A stretch of DNA of 39,280 nucleotides from Phoronis australis. Its lineage: Eukaryota > Phoronida > Phoronidae. A program made the translations under genes and the position numbers. Positions 11,501 to 21,600 of this stretch are shown in pieces (positions within the stretch are counted from its first letter, which is position 1; each line of letters begins with the position of its first letter). Location of the stretch: the NCBI GenBank assembly GCA_002633005.1, contig NMRA01000146.1, positions 266,582-305,861 on the forward strand. Reading direction: 5' to 3'. The notes under the pieces are model-generated. The model worked only from the letters and a program-made list of their open reading frames with translations. It made no database searches and was not told the origin of the DNA.

Positions 11501-11689
11501 GATGACGTGGCAATTTAGTCTCCTCTGCTATAAATGCTTGTCAAATACTGTTTTACAGCCATTGCTACATAGTCTTTTGTAATGTTTTAGGTGCCTCCCA
11601 CAGTAGCGTTGAGACTTTCCGCAGTATCAAGTAATGACAGGGAACAGTTTCTCTCAGAGTCTATAGTGAAGCATATCCAAGGACAGTGA
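4149..11689 (+). CDS. FASTK-family (FASTKD-like) mitochondrial RNA-processing protein, complete seven-exon gene
   Basis: Coding exons: 4149-5535, 6712-6806, 7932-8100, 8910-9075, 9497-9556, 10756-10870, 11591-11689. They total 2091 nt (696 residues plus TGA). Every intron is GT-AG and phases 1,0,1,2,2,0 join without a stop. The N-terminus (MKRAAWSSAQALATRCHG...) is basic and lacks acidic residues, as expected of a mitochondrial presequence. Residues from about 388 (DVARLLWAFATFGFDLNE) resemble FAST_1, exons 2-4 resemble FAST_2, and residues 627-664 (YVVEVHGFNQYASCQ..., LLGLHRMKVRQLRLSGH) are a RAP domain. The family acts in mitochondrial RNA granules in transcript processing and stability. 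The LLGLH-x-MK-x-RQL stretch inclines me to FASTKD5, but the paralogue is uncertain. The end of RAP (PPTVALRLSAVSS) lacks the usual aromatic PY-x-EW-type motif. I see no AATAAA within 600 bp after the stop. Confidence 0.88.
6712..6806 (+). CDS. FASTK-family gene, coding exon 2 (95 nt)
   Basis: Acceptor ttccag with AG at 6710-6711 and donor GTAAGT at 6807. Spliced to exon 1 it gives DHPIPSKKVEAVLIWQSS then LIESPSFQLNDESS (residues 463-494). This resembles the segment between FAST_1 and FAST_2 in the family (L..L..S..LE.P.(F/Y)). It is needed to bring exon 3 into frame: exon 1 joined directly to exon 3 meets a stop. Confidence 0.85.
7932..8100 (+). CDS. FASTK-family gene, coding exon 3
   Basis: AG at 7930-7931, donor GTAAGT at 8101. 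It encodes VHIAQLAYRLPVNANHSVEM through LQRLLPGHKVRCTFPLPQFT (residues 495-550), the FAST_2 core. GT dinucleotides at 8061 and 8066 were tested and both lead to a stop in exon 4, so 8100 is the only end consistent with the next exon. Confidence 0.88.
8910..9075 (+). CDS. FASTK-family gene, coding exon 4
   Basis: AG at 8908-8909 after a T-rich tract, donor GTGAGC at 9076. It encodes SITVEQQPTNSVAPLNKTRP through HEKDANYELPWILND (residues 551-605), a polar linker between FAST_2 and RAP. The opposite-strand open frame here is a shadow. Confidence 0.82.
9497..9556 (+). CDS. FASTK-family gene, coding exon 5 (60 nt)
   Basis: AG at 9495-9496 (aatctttcag), donor GTGTGT at 9557. It encodes GYEENVLNYPSMRNQDYSHK (residues 606-625). 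Phase 2 in and phase 2 out, so skipping it would keep the frame. Confidence 0.78.
9903..10210. mobile_element. Foldback / MITE-like element in FASTK intron 5
   Basis: Terminal inverted repeats of about 58 bp: the left arm starts taagtaaaatcaacttact at 9903 and the right arm ends in the reverse complement at 10210. The arms include GGAGTTCGAA...TTCGAAC. The body of about 190 bp is not itself inverted and codes for nothing recognisable. It lies inside intron 5 (9557-10755) and disturbs no splice site. No clear target duplication was found. Confidence 0.8.
10756..10870 (+). CDS. FASTK-family gene, coding exon 6 (RAP domain)
   Basis: AG at 10754-10755 (ccttctccag), donor GTGAGT at 10871. It encodes residues 626-664: RYVVEVHGFNQYASCQSRL, then LGLHRMKVRQLRLSGHHVFV. 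The VEVHG start and the MK-x-RQL-x3-GH core are the conserved RAP signature. Confidence 0.9.
11591..11689 (+). CDS. FASTK-family gene, coding exon 7 (last)
   Basis: AG at 11589-11590 (tgttttag), TGA stop at 11687-11689. It encodes VPPTVALRLSAVSSNDREQF then LSESIVKHIQGQ (residues 665-696), the C-terminal helix after the RAP core. Confidence 0.82.
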   Translation: MPPTVALRLSAVSSNDREQFLSESIVKHIQGQ

Positions 11690-12291
11690 GTTGCCGAGAA
11701 GTGGCTGCTTGTGATCACAAAAGGTTGTTAGTTGATGGGGAATAAGACTGAAAAGTCTTTGCTTGAGTTTGGCTTAAGGGTTTGGCAAGTACATCTCGTC
11801 TCTTTATGTTGTGCCTTAGTCACATAAAGCTGAGACACGGTCATATCAGCCGACATTGGGAGCATTTGCTGGGTAAAAATACCCAATTGCTTCTGCTGAT
11901 GGATCAGATAGGCCATGAGATGTGACCAAGGCATTAGGGAAAGGCAGTAGTGGAGTGTTCTGTTCATTTTTTGTCAATCAGCTCTTTTCGTCATGTTCAC
12001 CGGTTGTGAAGATTTGCAAGTTTTCAGAGTATCCCCAGTTCTTTACTCACTCTTTTTATGAGGATTTTGACAATAGACACCCGTCCTCAATTGGGCGTGC
12101 TCTTTAGTCTAGTAACTGATGTTTCAACTGGCAAGACACAGTGGGTGTTGCTTCAAACCCTAATAGCTCAAGGACAGAGCACACATTTGACTGGTGTGTG
12201 TGTGTGTGTCTTTAGCCAAATGATAGCCCTATGATCTGAAGCATGGGGTATGTTTGGACCGCCTTATGCACTCTAGCACGACTGTTCTTTT
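11690..12291. other. Downstream of FASTK-family gene, no recognisable gene
   Basis: Probable 3' UTR and intergenic DNA. No AATAAA was found here; the nearest is at about 12354, inside an LTR relic. A short GT run lies near 12197-12210. Confidence 0.4.
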
Positions 12292-12431
12292 TGGGAATTG
12301 CATACTGCGCCCGATAGATGGCACACGCATGGTAGTAAATCAACACCAATACTTAATAAACACTCTGTCAGGTTGCAGCATTGTAAGTAGCAAACAATAG
12401 ATTACAACAAGTTGGGGGATTGACGACTGTG
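12292..12431. mobile_element. LTR relic, one end only
   Basis: About 140 bp matches the left end of the solo LTR at 15383, with shared blocks such as agatggc...ggtagtaaatcaa and caaacaatagattaca. The rest of the LTR is missing. Confidence 0.65.
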
Positions 12432-12924
12432 ACTGAGCAGTGATGCTCAGACTACTGGTGAACGAAGATAGCGTTTTGATTCAACTACTTAGCACTATGA
12501 AATTGGCCTCAACGTTTTCCTTACTCTCATGGGAATTGATTTTAGCTGTGTAGAGAACTCGGTGTTTGTTATTTCTCCAGATTATGAATGGCTTATGAAA
12601 ATGACGCCATAACAATTCACGTTGTACCATTTATTTTCTGGCAATAATGGAAAATTCCGTCCCTTTTCAAGACCAAAGTACATTTATTTTGAATAAATAA
12701 GGAACAAATGCGGCCAATTTTCATTATGGTAAGTGGTCGAATTATTGTTTCCCTTGAATGAGGTGTGCTCTGATTTGTTAAGCTCTTCTTGTTTGTTTAT
12801 CTTAGGTTGTATCTGACAGTATGCCATGTCATGTCGCGCTGTTGAGGTTTATTGTGATGCACGCAGTGATGTTGTTCCTACATGTACTGCTAAGACAATG
12901 ATGTTGTCCACGTCGTGTGGATAT
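12432..12924. other. Non-coding stretch, no recognisable feature
   Basis: Nothing supportable was seen apart from AT-rich DNA with an AATAAA-type motif near 12690. Confidence 0.4.
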
Positions 12925-13251
12925 TTAGCCAACTTTAAATGCAGGGCTGCTTTTTGTGTGTAATATCTCACCAGTTTTATCCGCTACGACAGCATGGATA
13001 CAGCCACAGCTGATCTTTTGGGACTCTGTCTTGTCAATTTTGATCCGGAAAGTGATATAAGCACACTGATCTGTTTTGGTGATTTCAATTAATCCTCGTT
13101 CTGCATCGATCCAACTCGTCAGTGGAGCGATGACATCACCATTCGCTAAAAAACACTGAAACACTGTCACAGAACAGGCATCGGGATTCTTGTTGCCAAG
13201 TCTTTTCCTACATGTGTCAAGTAACTCCATAAAGTGTAGGCTACTCTTAAG
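12925..13251 (-). CDS. Unidentified exon or open frame beside the ankyrin region
   Basis: The minus-strand frame opens after a very good acceptor (tttgtgtgttacag, AG at 13253-13252) and runs about 108 codons to a TAA at 12927-12925. It begins LKSSLHFMELLDTCRKRLGN and ends HTKSSPAFKVG. It has hydrophobic and charged residues in a protein-like pattern and six cysteines, but I do not recognise the domain. It lies just downstream, on the same strand, of the decayed ankyrin sequence, so it could be that gene's last exon. However, the ankyrin donor at 13503-13498 leaves phase 1 and this frame needs phase 0, so at least one more exon would be required. A chance ORF remains possible. Confidence 0.35.
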   Translation of the reverse strand, partial: LKSSLHFMELLDTCRKRLGNKNPDACSVTVFQCFLANGDVIAPLTSWIDAERGLIEITKTDQCAYITFRIKIDKTESQKISCGCIHAVVADKTGEILHTKSSPAFKVG

Positions 13252-15382
13252 CTGTAACACACAAACATTTGCCCCAAACTTTTGTAGGATTTACTGGTAT
13301 AGAACTTGTTTTGTTGAAGAGGAAAGTCTTATATAACTGTCGAGCTAGTGTAGAACCTTATCCACCCGTCTGCGTTTCGCTAAACATCTACAAAACTAGA
13401 AATCCACTCTAAAAGTAAACTTTTGCAGCCTCTTTATTAACCGTGCCTGGTTATAAATTTACATTCAGGTGTAGTCAACGGCTTTCCCGTTACAGTAACT
13501 TACTGCACTCCTTGATCAACGGATCCCAGGTCCACCTCCGCTGTATTTCTATTACATGACGCAAGGTTTGCTCAAGGACTGTCCCGTCACTGTCTTGTTG
13601 GACCAGCAACTCCACAGTCGCTGCATGTCCTCTATTTGACGCCTCGTGTAGGGTGTGTTACCAACGTCATCGGTGACGTTCACACCTTTCTAGTGTTGGA
13701 ACATACAATCTGTGATGTGTATTCTACCATCCCATGTTGGGATCACAGCGCCTAGCTAACTCATCAATGACATTTACGGTGTCGTTCAGTAACTACTTCA
13801 CTGTCCATAACTTGACACCAGGTGTAGTTACTGGGTGCCATGTCACCACCTTTGGTCCAACCCCCCACCCGCTGCATCTCTTAACGTCGCACCAATATGG
13901 TCAAACAGCATAAAGTTATCTTTCTTCAGCAGCCAGCCTGAACGTTCACCATAGCTGTATTTGCATTACATGACGGCAGGTCTTGTTGACGGATGCCTTT
14001 TCACCGTCCATGGATATCAACTAGCCCACTAGCTCCACATGTTGTTAACTTGACACCAGTTGAAGTGTCGTGTTGCCATCCTTATCGGCAACATTCACGT
14101 TTTTATGGTGCTACAGACGACTCTGTAGCACTGTGTTCCCCCGTCCCATTATTCACAGAGGCTTTGTTGTTCAACAGTACCTCCACTATGTGTGTAAGAC
14201 ATTACTGCTGTCGTATTCACGCCTCTTCCCCGTTCCCACACTGTCATGTCTACATCTGCATGAATAAGTAAACCTATCTCACATGAAATCATTTTAATTT
14301 TGTCATTTAATCAAATTTTGGTGTAGAATCCCATAGCATAGCTACCCTGGTTATCTGCCCTGGCGATGGATAATTGCAGTTCACGCCTTATTAAGTTAAC
14401 ACTGTATTCTTCTCAGGTACCTGTTTTAAAACACTTTCAGTCTTGGGTAATATACACTTCAACAGTAGCTTTCCAGGATTTAGCACCTCTTTTACGCACT
14501 ACCCGATTCCGGAATTTCACACAAGCGCCCGATCTTAGAAGACCCACAAACCCTCGCTTTCTTTTGATCTGGTGAATACAACTCTACCTACCGCAACATC
14601 TACGCCACATACGATCATTGTAAAGTATCGTAAATCATGTTTGGACTGCCTTAGGTTCTTAATGTATATTTGTTTGCTCGTTGCACCACAGGTGTCGCCA
14701 CTTCAGCTTTATACATAACGCTAGTCTGCACCAAAAAAGTTAAGCAACAACCCTAAACCAGAGTGCAACTACCTGAGTAATCGGTCTTCAGCCGTCAAAC
14801 CAATTTCTAATTGAACGTGGCGGTAGGCGTAGTTAACGGTTGGTATGGTGGAGCCTATGGTGATCAGGTGGTTCACCATCACTGTATGTTGTTAACGTAA
14901 CACCTGGTGTAGTGTCGCATTACTTCCCGTACTGGTGATATTCACATTTTCTGGAGTTGGAAGGAACATTCTATGGTGTGTGTAGCACCATTCCATTTTG
15001 CCAGGTGTACACGTTGTTACCGGCTGCGTGTTTTTAAGTTAACGCCAGTCAAGTTATCGTGTTGCCATCTTATTGGTAATATTCACATTTTTATGGTGTT
15101 GGAGGCAACACTGTAGCACTGTGTTCCCCCGTCCCAATATTCACATAGGCTTTATTGGTCAACATCACCTCCACTGTGTGTGTAAGACGTTAGTGGTGTC
15201 GTATTCACGTCACTTCCCCGTGCCCTCACCATCATGTCTACATCTGTATGAATAAGTAAACCTATCTGACGTGAAATCATTTTAAGTTTGTTATTTAATC
15301 AGTTTGGTGTGGAATCCCATTTAATTGCTACACTGGTTTTCTGCCCTGGCGATGGATAGTTGCAGTTCACGCCTTAATTAGT

Positions 15383-16144
15383 TGTGGTATATCAATGCGT
15401 GTTGCGGCCAACAGATGGCGCGCTCGTGGTAGTAAATCAAAGAACACATGAATACTTTAACAATAGAATATGTCTATTAATTTGCAGCGTTGTGAATTAC
15501 AAACAATAGATTACATCGAGTTGTGAGACTGACGACTATTTGAATGAAACGATATATCGTTACAGGTGAAAGTATTACTCTACAGTGCCACCAGTTACCC
15601 GTAGCTACCGCACACGTTAATGCAATACAAGTGGCAACATGAACTGACCCTCTAAAACAATCACTAGACTGGTTCAAGTTGACTAACAGGCTGAGACCAA
15701 CGCCTGTATTAAGTGTCTATACCTCGACTCCTTGATTTGACTTCGCTGAATTGATTTTCTCGCCTTCGCTGTCGACTTCTCCTGGAGATCAGGTCTGGGT
15801 TTGGTCTAGTGTCTCGGTTGTGGTCTGGTGTCGTGGCCTATTCGGATGTCATGGTCTCTGGTCTGATGTCGTGGTCTGATTTTCCTTATGGCCAATGCCT
15901 TAAGTACTATTCTAGCTGGCATCATATGATGGGCCCATCTAGTGACAGTTGCACGTGACACTTGCATAAGTATTAATTAGTCTGAATGGAGCTTACTCAG
16001 CAAAATCAAATCACCTGACTATTGAAACAATTCTTGCATAACACCTGTGATAAGTTCTACTACAGTCAAAGATATGATTGCAATGCACTTTTAATTTTCG
16101 GAAACCTCAATTAAATGCAGAGTGCCTTGCCTCATTATATTACA
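15383..16144. mobile_element. Solo LTR (762 bp) inserted in the tandem array, TSD TAGT
   Basis: Begins TGTGGTATAT and ends TATATTACA (TGT...ACA ends). It is flanked by TAGT at 15379-15382 and 16145-16148. Sibling units at about 17130, 18120 and 19100 carry the uninterrupted site ttaattagtaaacact, that is, the empty site with a single TAGT. No internal coding region is present, so this is a solo LTR left by LTR-LTR recombination or a full loss of the interior. By comparison with the copy at 20713, transcription would run on the minus strand. Confidence 0.88.
15788..15881. repeat. Imperfect GGTCTG(A/G)TGTCGTGG repeats inside the LTR
   Basis: The motif ggtctg.tgtcgtgg is repeated imperfectly about four to five times. 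Related shorter runs lie in the other LTR copies near 19940-20000 and 20980-21060, so this is a feature of the LTR family. Confidence 0.6.
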
Positions 16145-19100
16145 TAGTAAACTCTTTATTCTTTTCAGGTACCCGTTTTAAAGCACTTTCAGTCTCGGGT
16201 AATGTACACCTCAACAGTAGCTTTCCAGAATTCAGCACCTCTTTTACGCACTACCCGATTCCGGAATTCACACAAGCGCCCGATCTTACAAGCCCTAAAA
16301 ACCCTCGGTTTCTTTTGTTCTGGTGAATACAACTCTACCTACTGCAACATCTACGCCACATACCATCATTGTAAAGTGTCGTAAATGATGTTTGGACTGC
16401 CTTAGGTTCTCACAGTATCTTTGTTTGCTCATTGCACCAAAGGTGTCGCCACTGTAGCTTTATACATAACACTAGTCTGCACCTAAAACAGATAAGCATC
16501 AACCCTAAACCAGAGTGCAACTACCTGAGTAATCAGTCTTTAGCCCTCAAACTAATGTCTAATTGAACGTGGCGGCAGGCGAAGTTAACGGGTCATATGG
16601 TGGAGCCTATGGTGATCAAGTGGTTCACCACCACTGTATGTTGTTAACGTAACGCCAGGTGTAGTATCGCATTACTTCCCATAGTGGTGATATTCACATT
16701 TTCTGGAGTTGGAGGAAACATTCTATGGTGTGTGTAGCACCATTCCATTTTGCCAGGTGTACACGTTGTTACCGGCTGCGTGTTTTTAAGTTAAGGCCAG
16801 TCAAATTATCGTGTTGCCATCTTATTGGTACCATTCACATTGTTATGGTGTTTCAGGCGACACTGTAGCACTGTGTTCCCCCGTCCCAATATTCACAGAG
16901 GCTTTATTGGTCAACAGCACCTCCACTGTGTGTGTAAGACGTTAGTGGTGTCGTATTCACGTCTCTTGCCCGTTCCCACACCATCATGTCTACACCTGTA
17001 TGAATAAGTAAACCTATCTGACGTGAAATCATTTTAAATTTGTTATTCAATCAGTTTGGTGTGGAATCCCATATCGTTGCTACACCGGTTTTCTGCCCTG
17101 GCGATGAATAATTGCAGTTCATGCCTTAATTAGTAAACACTGTATTCCTCTCAGGTACCCGTTTTACAATACTTTCAGTCTCGGGTAATGTACACCTCAG
17201 CAGTAGCTTTCCAGAATTCAGCACCTCTTTTTCCCACTACCCGATTCCGGAATTTCAGACAAGCGCCCGATCTTACAAGCCCCACAAACCCTCGCTTTCT
17301 TTTGTTCTGGTGAATACAACTCTACCTACTGCAACATCTACGCCACATATCATCATTGTAAAGTATCGTAAGTCATGTTTGAACTGCCTTAGGTTCTCAA
17401 AGTATCTTTGTTTGCTCATTGCACCAAAGGTGTCGCCACTGTAGCTTGATACATTACACTAGTCTGCACCAAAAACAGATAAGCATCAACCCTAAACCAG
17501 AGTACGACTACCTGAGTAATCAGTCTTAAGCCGTCAAACTAATGTCTTAATTGAACGTGGCCGCAGGTGTAGTTAACGGTTGGTATGGTGGAGCCTATGG
17601 TGATCAAGTGGTTCACCACCACTGTATGTTGTTAACGTAACGCAAGGTGTTGTATCGCATTACTTCCCATAGTGGTGATATTCACATTTTCTGGAGTTGG
17701 AGGAAACATTCTATGGTGTGTGTAGCACCATTCCATTTTGCCAGTTGTACACGTTGTTACCGGCTGCGTGTTTTTAAGTTAACGCCAGTCAAATTATCGT
17801 GTTGCCATCTTATTGGTAATATTCACATTGTTATGGTGTTTCAGGCGACACTGTAGCATTGTGTTCCCCCGTCCCAATATTCACACTGGCTTTATTGGTC
17901 AACAACACCTCCACTGTGTGTGTAAGACGTTAGTGGTGTCGTATTCACGTCTCTTCCCCGTTCCCACACCATCATGTCTACATCTGCATGAATAAGTAAA
18001 CCTATCTTGACTTGAAATCATTTTAATTTTGTCATTTAATCAAAGTTCTGTTTGGAATCCCATATCATCGCTACACTGGTTTTCTGCCCTGCCGATGCAT
18101 AATTGCACTTCAAGCCTTAATTAGTAAACACTATATTCTTCTCAGGTACCTGTTCTAAAACACTTTCAGTCTCGGGTAATGTACACTTCAACAGTAGCTT
18201 TCCAGAATTCAGCACCTCTTTTGCGCACTACCCGATTCCGGAATTTCACACAAGTGCCCGATCTTACAAGCCCCACAAACCCTCGCTTTCTTTTGTTCTG
18301 GTGAATGCAACTCTACCTACTGCAACCTCTACGCCTCATACCATCATTGTAAAGTATCGTAAATCATGTTTGAACTGCCTTAGGTTCTCAAAGTATCTTT
18401 GTTTGCTCATTGCACCAAAGGTGTCGCCACTGTAGCTTCATACATAACACTAGTCTGCACCTAAAACAGATGAGCATCAACCCTAAACCAGAGTGCAACT
18501 ACCTGAGTAATCAATCTTGAGCCCTCAAACTAATGTCTAATGCAACGTGGCGGCAGGCGAAGTTAACGGTTGGTATGGCGGAGCCTATGGTGATCAAGTG
18601 GTTCAGCACCAATTTATGTTGTTAACGTAACGCCTGGTGTAGTATCGCATTACTTCCCGTAGTGGTGATATTCACATTTTCTGGAGTTGGAGGAAACATT
18701 CTATGGTGTGTGTAGCACCATTCGATTTTGCCAGGTGTACACGTTGTTACCGGCTGCGTGTTTTTAAGTTAACGCCAGTCAAATTATCGTGTTGCCATCT
18801 TATCGGTAATATTCACATTGTTATGGTGTTTCAGGCGACACTGTAGCACTGTGTTCCCCAGTGCCAATATTCACAGAGGCTTTATTGGTCAACAACACCT
18901 CCACTGTGTGTGTAAGACGTTAGTGGTGTCGTATTCACGTCTCTTCCGTTCCCACACCATCGTGTCTACACCTGTATGAATGAGTAACCTATCTGACGTG
19001 AAATCATTTCAAATTCGTTATTTAAACAGTTTGTTGTGGAATCCCATATCATTGCTACACTTTTTTTGCCCTGGCGATGGATAATTGCAGTTCACGCCTC

Positions 19101-19680
19101 AATTAGTAAACACTGTATTCTTCTCAGATACCCGTTTTAAAACACTTTCAGTCTCGGGTAATGTACACCTCAACAGTAGCTTTCCAGAATGCAGTACCTT
19201 TTTTACGCAATACCCGATTCCGGAATTTCACGCAAGCGCCCGATCTTACAAGCCCTAAAAACCCTCGGTTTCTTTTGTTCTGGTGAATACAACTCTATCT
19301 ACTGCAACATCTACGCCACATACCATCATAATAAAGTATCGTAAGTGATGTTTGGACTGCCTTAGGTTCTCAAAGTATCTTTGTTTGCTCATTGCACCAA
19401 AGGTGTCGCCACTGTAGCTTTATACATAACACTAGTCTGCACCTAAAACAGATAAGCATCAACCCTAAGCCAGAGTGCAACTACCTGAGTAATCAGTCTT
19501 TGGCCGTCAAACTAATGTCTAATTGAACGTTAACGCCAGTCAAATTATCGTGTTGCCATCTTATTGGTGATATTCACATTTTTTTGGTGTTGGAGTCAAC
19601 ACTGTAGCACATTGTTCCCCCGTCCCAATATTCACACAGGCTTTATTGGTCAACAACTCCTTCACTGTGTGTGTAAGACG

Positions 19681-20279
19681 TTTGAATGAAACTATATATC
19701 GCTACCAGTGAAGGTACTATTCTACAGTGCAACCAGTTACCCGTAGCTACCGCACACGTTAATGCAATGCAAGTCGCGACATGAACCAACCCTCTAGAAC
19801 AATCACTAGACCGGTTCGAATTGACTAACAGGCTGAGACCAATGCCCGTGTAAGTGTTTATACCTCGAGTTCTTCTGTTCGGCTTTCTAATTTCACTGAG
19901 TTGCTCGTCTGGCCTCTTTGCTTTGCAGTCTGTTATTGCTGAAGCCGATCTGGTCTAATGTCGTTATCTCGTGGTCTATTCTGATTTCCTGGTCTAATGC
20001 GGTTGTCTGATTCTCCTTGCTTGCCAATGTCTTAAATATTGTTCTAGCTGTCATCATAAGATGGGCCCAACTTGTGACAGTTACACAGTCAGAGTTCGCA
20101 AATGATACTTGCATAACGATTTGAAATTTGAACGATGCTTACTGAGCAATTTCAAATCAGATGACTATTGGAACAATTGTTGCATAACACCTGTGATAAG
20201 TTCTCCTAAAGACTCGCGGCACTTTTAAGTTTTTGAAAACCTCAATTAAACGTGGAGGGCATAGCCTCATTATATTACA
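19681..20279. mobile_element. LTR relic, missing its left end
   Basis: Homologous to about 15532-16144 of the solo LTR, starting at tttgaatgaaac and ending in the same cctcattatattaca. It joins the array at 19680 after gtaagacg without a clean LTR end, so the junction looks like a deletion or recombination breakpoint. Ankyrin-derived sequence resumes after 20280. Confidence 0.8.
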
Positions 20280-20712
20280 GTTGACATGAGCTTCGGTATC
20301 GAGCTACCTCGTCCGCGACATCCACTGTAGCGTTGTTGTTATCCAACCAACAACTTCAGTGTTACCTCACTTCCTTACCTTATCACAACTTATACGTCCG
20401 CTGTCATTCCATTGCACGAGTCCAGGTGTAGCCGCGTGTTGCCCTGGGTGACATTCACACCTTTCTCGTGTTGGAAGATACACGCTGATGTGTGTTCTAG
20501 TATCCTAAGTTGGCGTGTCGAGCTGTCTCATCAGTGACACCCACTGTGACGTTGTTTCAACAAGCCACTTCACTGCCCGTGATGTGACGCCAGGTGTACA
20601 GCCTGCTATTGGCATTACATGGTGCCATGTGTAGTCAACGGCTTTCACGTTATTCCCTTCCGTGCTCAACAGGCCCATCTCTGATATGTGTCCATTACAT
20701 GGCGGAAGACGT

Positions 20713-21145
20713 TGTTGTAATTCGTTGCGTAATGCGACTGATAGATGTCGTGCACGCTGTAGTAAATAAAACCAGACACAAATACTTGAACAAATAGTAT
20801 ACGTCTATTGATTTGCAGCTCCCTCTAAATCAATCACTAGACTGGTTCAAGTTGACTAAAATGTTGAGACCAACGCCAGCATTAAAGTGTCTATACCTTT
20901 GGATATATCTTTGTAACTCGCAACTTCACCTTCTGAGGTTGAGCCGTTTCGATTTGCAAGGCAGTGATTTGCTCCTGTGGTCTGGTGGCGAGTCTGCCGT
21001 CGCGGTCTATTGTAGGTCTGATCTGGTTCCTGCGGTCTAATGTCGTGGTGACATGCGGTCTGACTCTGCCTCGAGAGCCAGCGCCTTATATACTATTCTA
21101 GTTAACATCATGCTACGTTCCCATCTCGTGACGATTAAATCTCAC
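20713..21145 (-). mobile_element. LTR relic with TATA-like box on the minus strand
   Basis: Starts TGTTGTAATTCGTTGCG, aligning with the start of the solo LTR. It has an internal deletion of roughly 190 bp near 20820, then follows the solo LTR to about 21145. On the minus strand it contains TATATAAGGC (about 21095-21085), the best TATA-like box among the copies. Lying on the far side of the gag-like fragment, it fits the 3' LTR of a minus-strand element. Confidence 0.6.
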
Positions 21146-21314
21146 GAGCATTTTACAACTTAGCGAATCAAAAACAAGGCAAGTCGTCAGCCTCTAAAGG
21201 ATAATTAAAACAAGTTAAAAGAATACTTCACAGCTGAATTCTAACATGAATATAAGATAACACAACTACTTATACTTGCTAAACCCTACCCTGGGCTGCC
21301 GATTTCAGACTTTG

Positions 21315-21600
21315 ATACATTCAGTCCGTACAAACCGTTTGTGTCCTTTGCTTTTGCTCTGATATGCCCCATTCAGAAGATTGAAGGCAAGAACAGCATC
21401 TGGTAAAAACATGTCAGGTTTGTGACACTTCTTATTCAAGGCATCATAGTCACAAATAAATTCACTAATCAAATGACCGTCATTATGAAGAAAGGTACCT
21501 TGCGCTCTGTTAAATATATCTTATCTAGTTCTTCCACTAGTTTAACAAGACCGTCCTTTTTCTCCAGTTCCTCGCAGTTCAGTTTCCCGTGCTCTCCCTA
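21315..21600 (-). pseudogene. Retrotransposon gag-like fragment, frameshifted
   Basis: Minus-strand pieces LNCEELEKKDGLVKLVEELD and LISEFICDYDALNKKCHKPD with FLPDAVLAFNLLNGAY match the general pattern of retrotransposon Gag capsid proteins (a helix ending in LD-x-IYL, then ISEF...LPDAVLAF-x-LL). One frameshift separates the two parts near 21490, and a stop follows about 15 codons after GAY. No protease, reverse transcriptase or integrase is visible. It lies between two pieces of the same LTR family, so it is probably what remains of that element's interior. The superfamily was not determined. Confidence 0.6.

Larger units (their letters stand above)
14040..19680. repeat. Long tandem array, unit about 986 bp, roughly five units
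   Basis: The anchor ggtaccYgttYtaaaa...actttcag recurs at 14416, 16168, 17154, 18145 and 19127 (gatacc in the last). Spacings are 1752, 986, 991 and 982; the first falls to 986 when the 762-bp LTR and its 4-bp duplication are removed. Units are highly similar by eye along their whole length. The left end is a partial unit (14040-14415). The last unit has lost about 220 bp near 19530 and is cut at 19680. The array is built from ankyrin-coding DNA on the minus strand plus intervening sequence. Short plus-strand open frames of 60-82 codons recur in it as shadows. Confidence 0.9.
13498..20712 (-). pseudogene. Decayed ankyrin-repeat gene, partly amplified in tandem
   Basis: Minus-strand reading gives many ankyrin pieces in shifting frames: LHEASNRGHAATVELLVQQ (about 13595-13651), GVNVTDDVGNT (13686-13654), LLNDTVNVIDELARR with an in-frame stop before it (about 13740-13800), HIVEVLLNNKASVNNGTGEH (about 14130-14195), VNVADKDGNTTLQLV (about 14050-14100), and GVNVTQGNTRLHLD (about 20425-20470). 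LHEAS follows GNTP only after a one-base loss in a C run. A perfect GTAAGT donor lies at 13503-13498 after ...WDPLIKEC. The many stops and frameshifts show it is not functional as a whole. Between 14040 and 19680 it has become a tandem array, and it is interrupted by LTR sequences. Confidence 0.75.

Noticed and set aside
14366-17995. Recurring plus-strand ORFs of 60-82 codons in the tandem array
   Set aside because: They are shadows of the same repeated DNA; the recognisable protein signal (ankyrin) is on the minus strand.
14040-19680. The array as a CRISPR-like or short satellite repeat
   Set aside because: The unit is about 986 bp with no spacer pattern, and the genome is animal.
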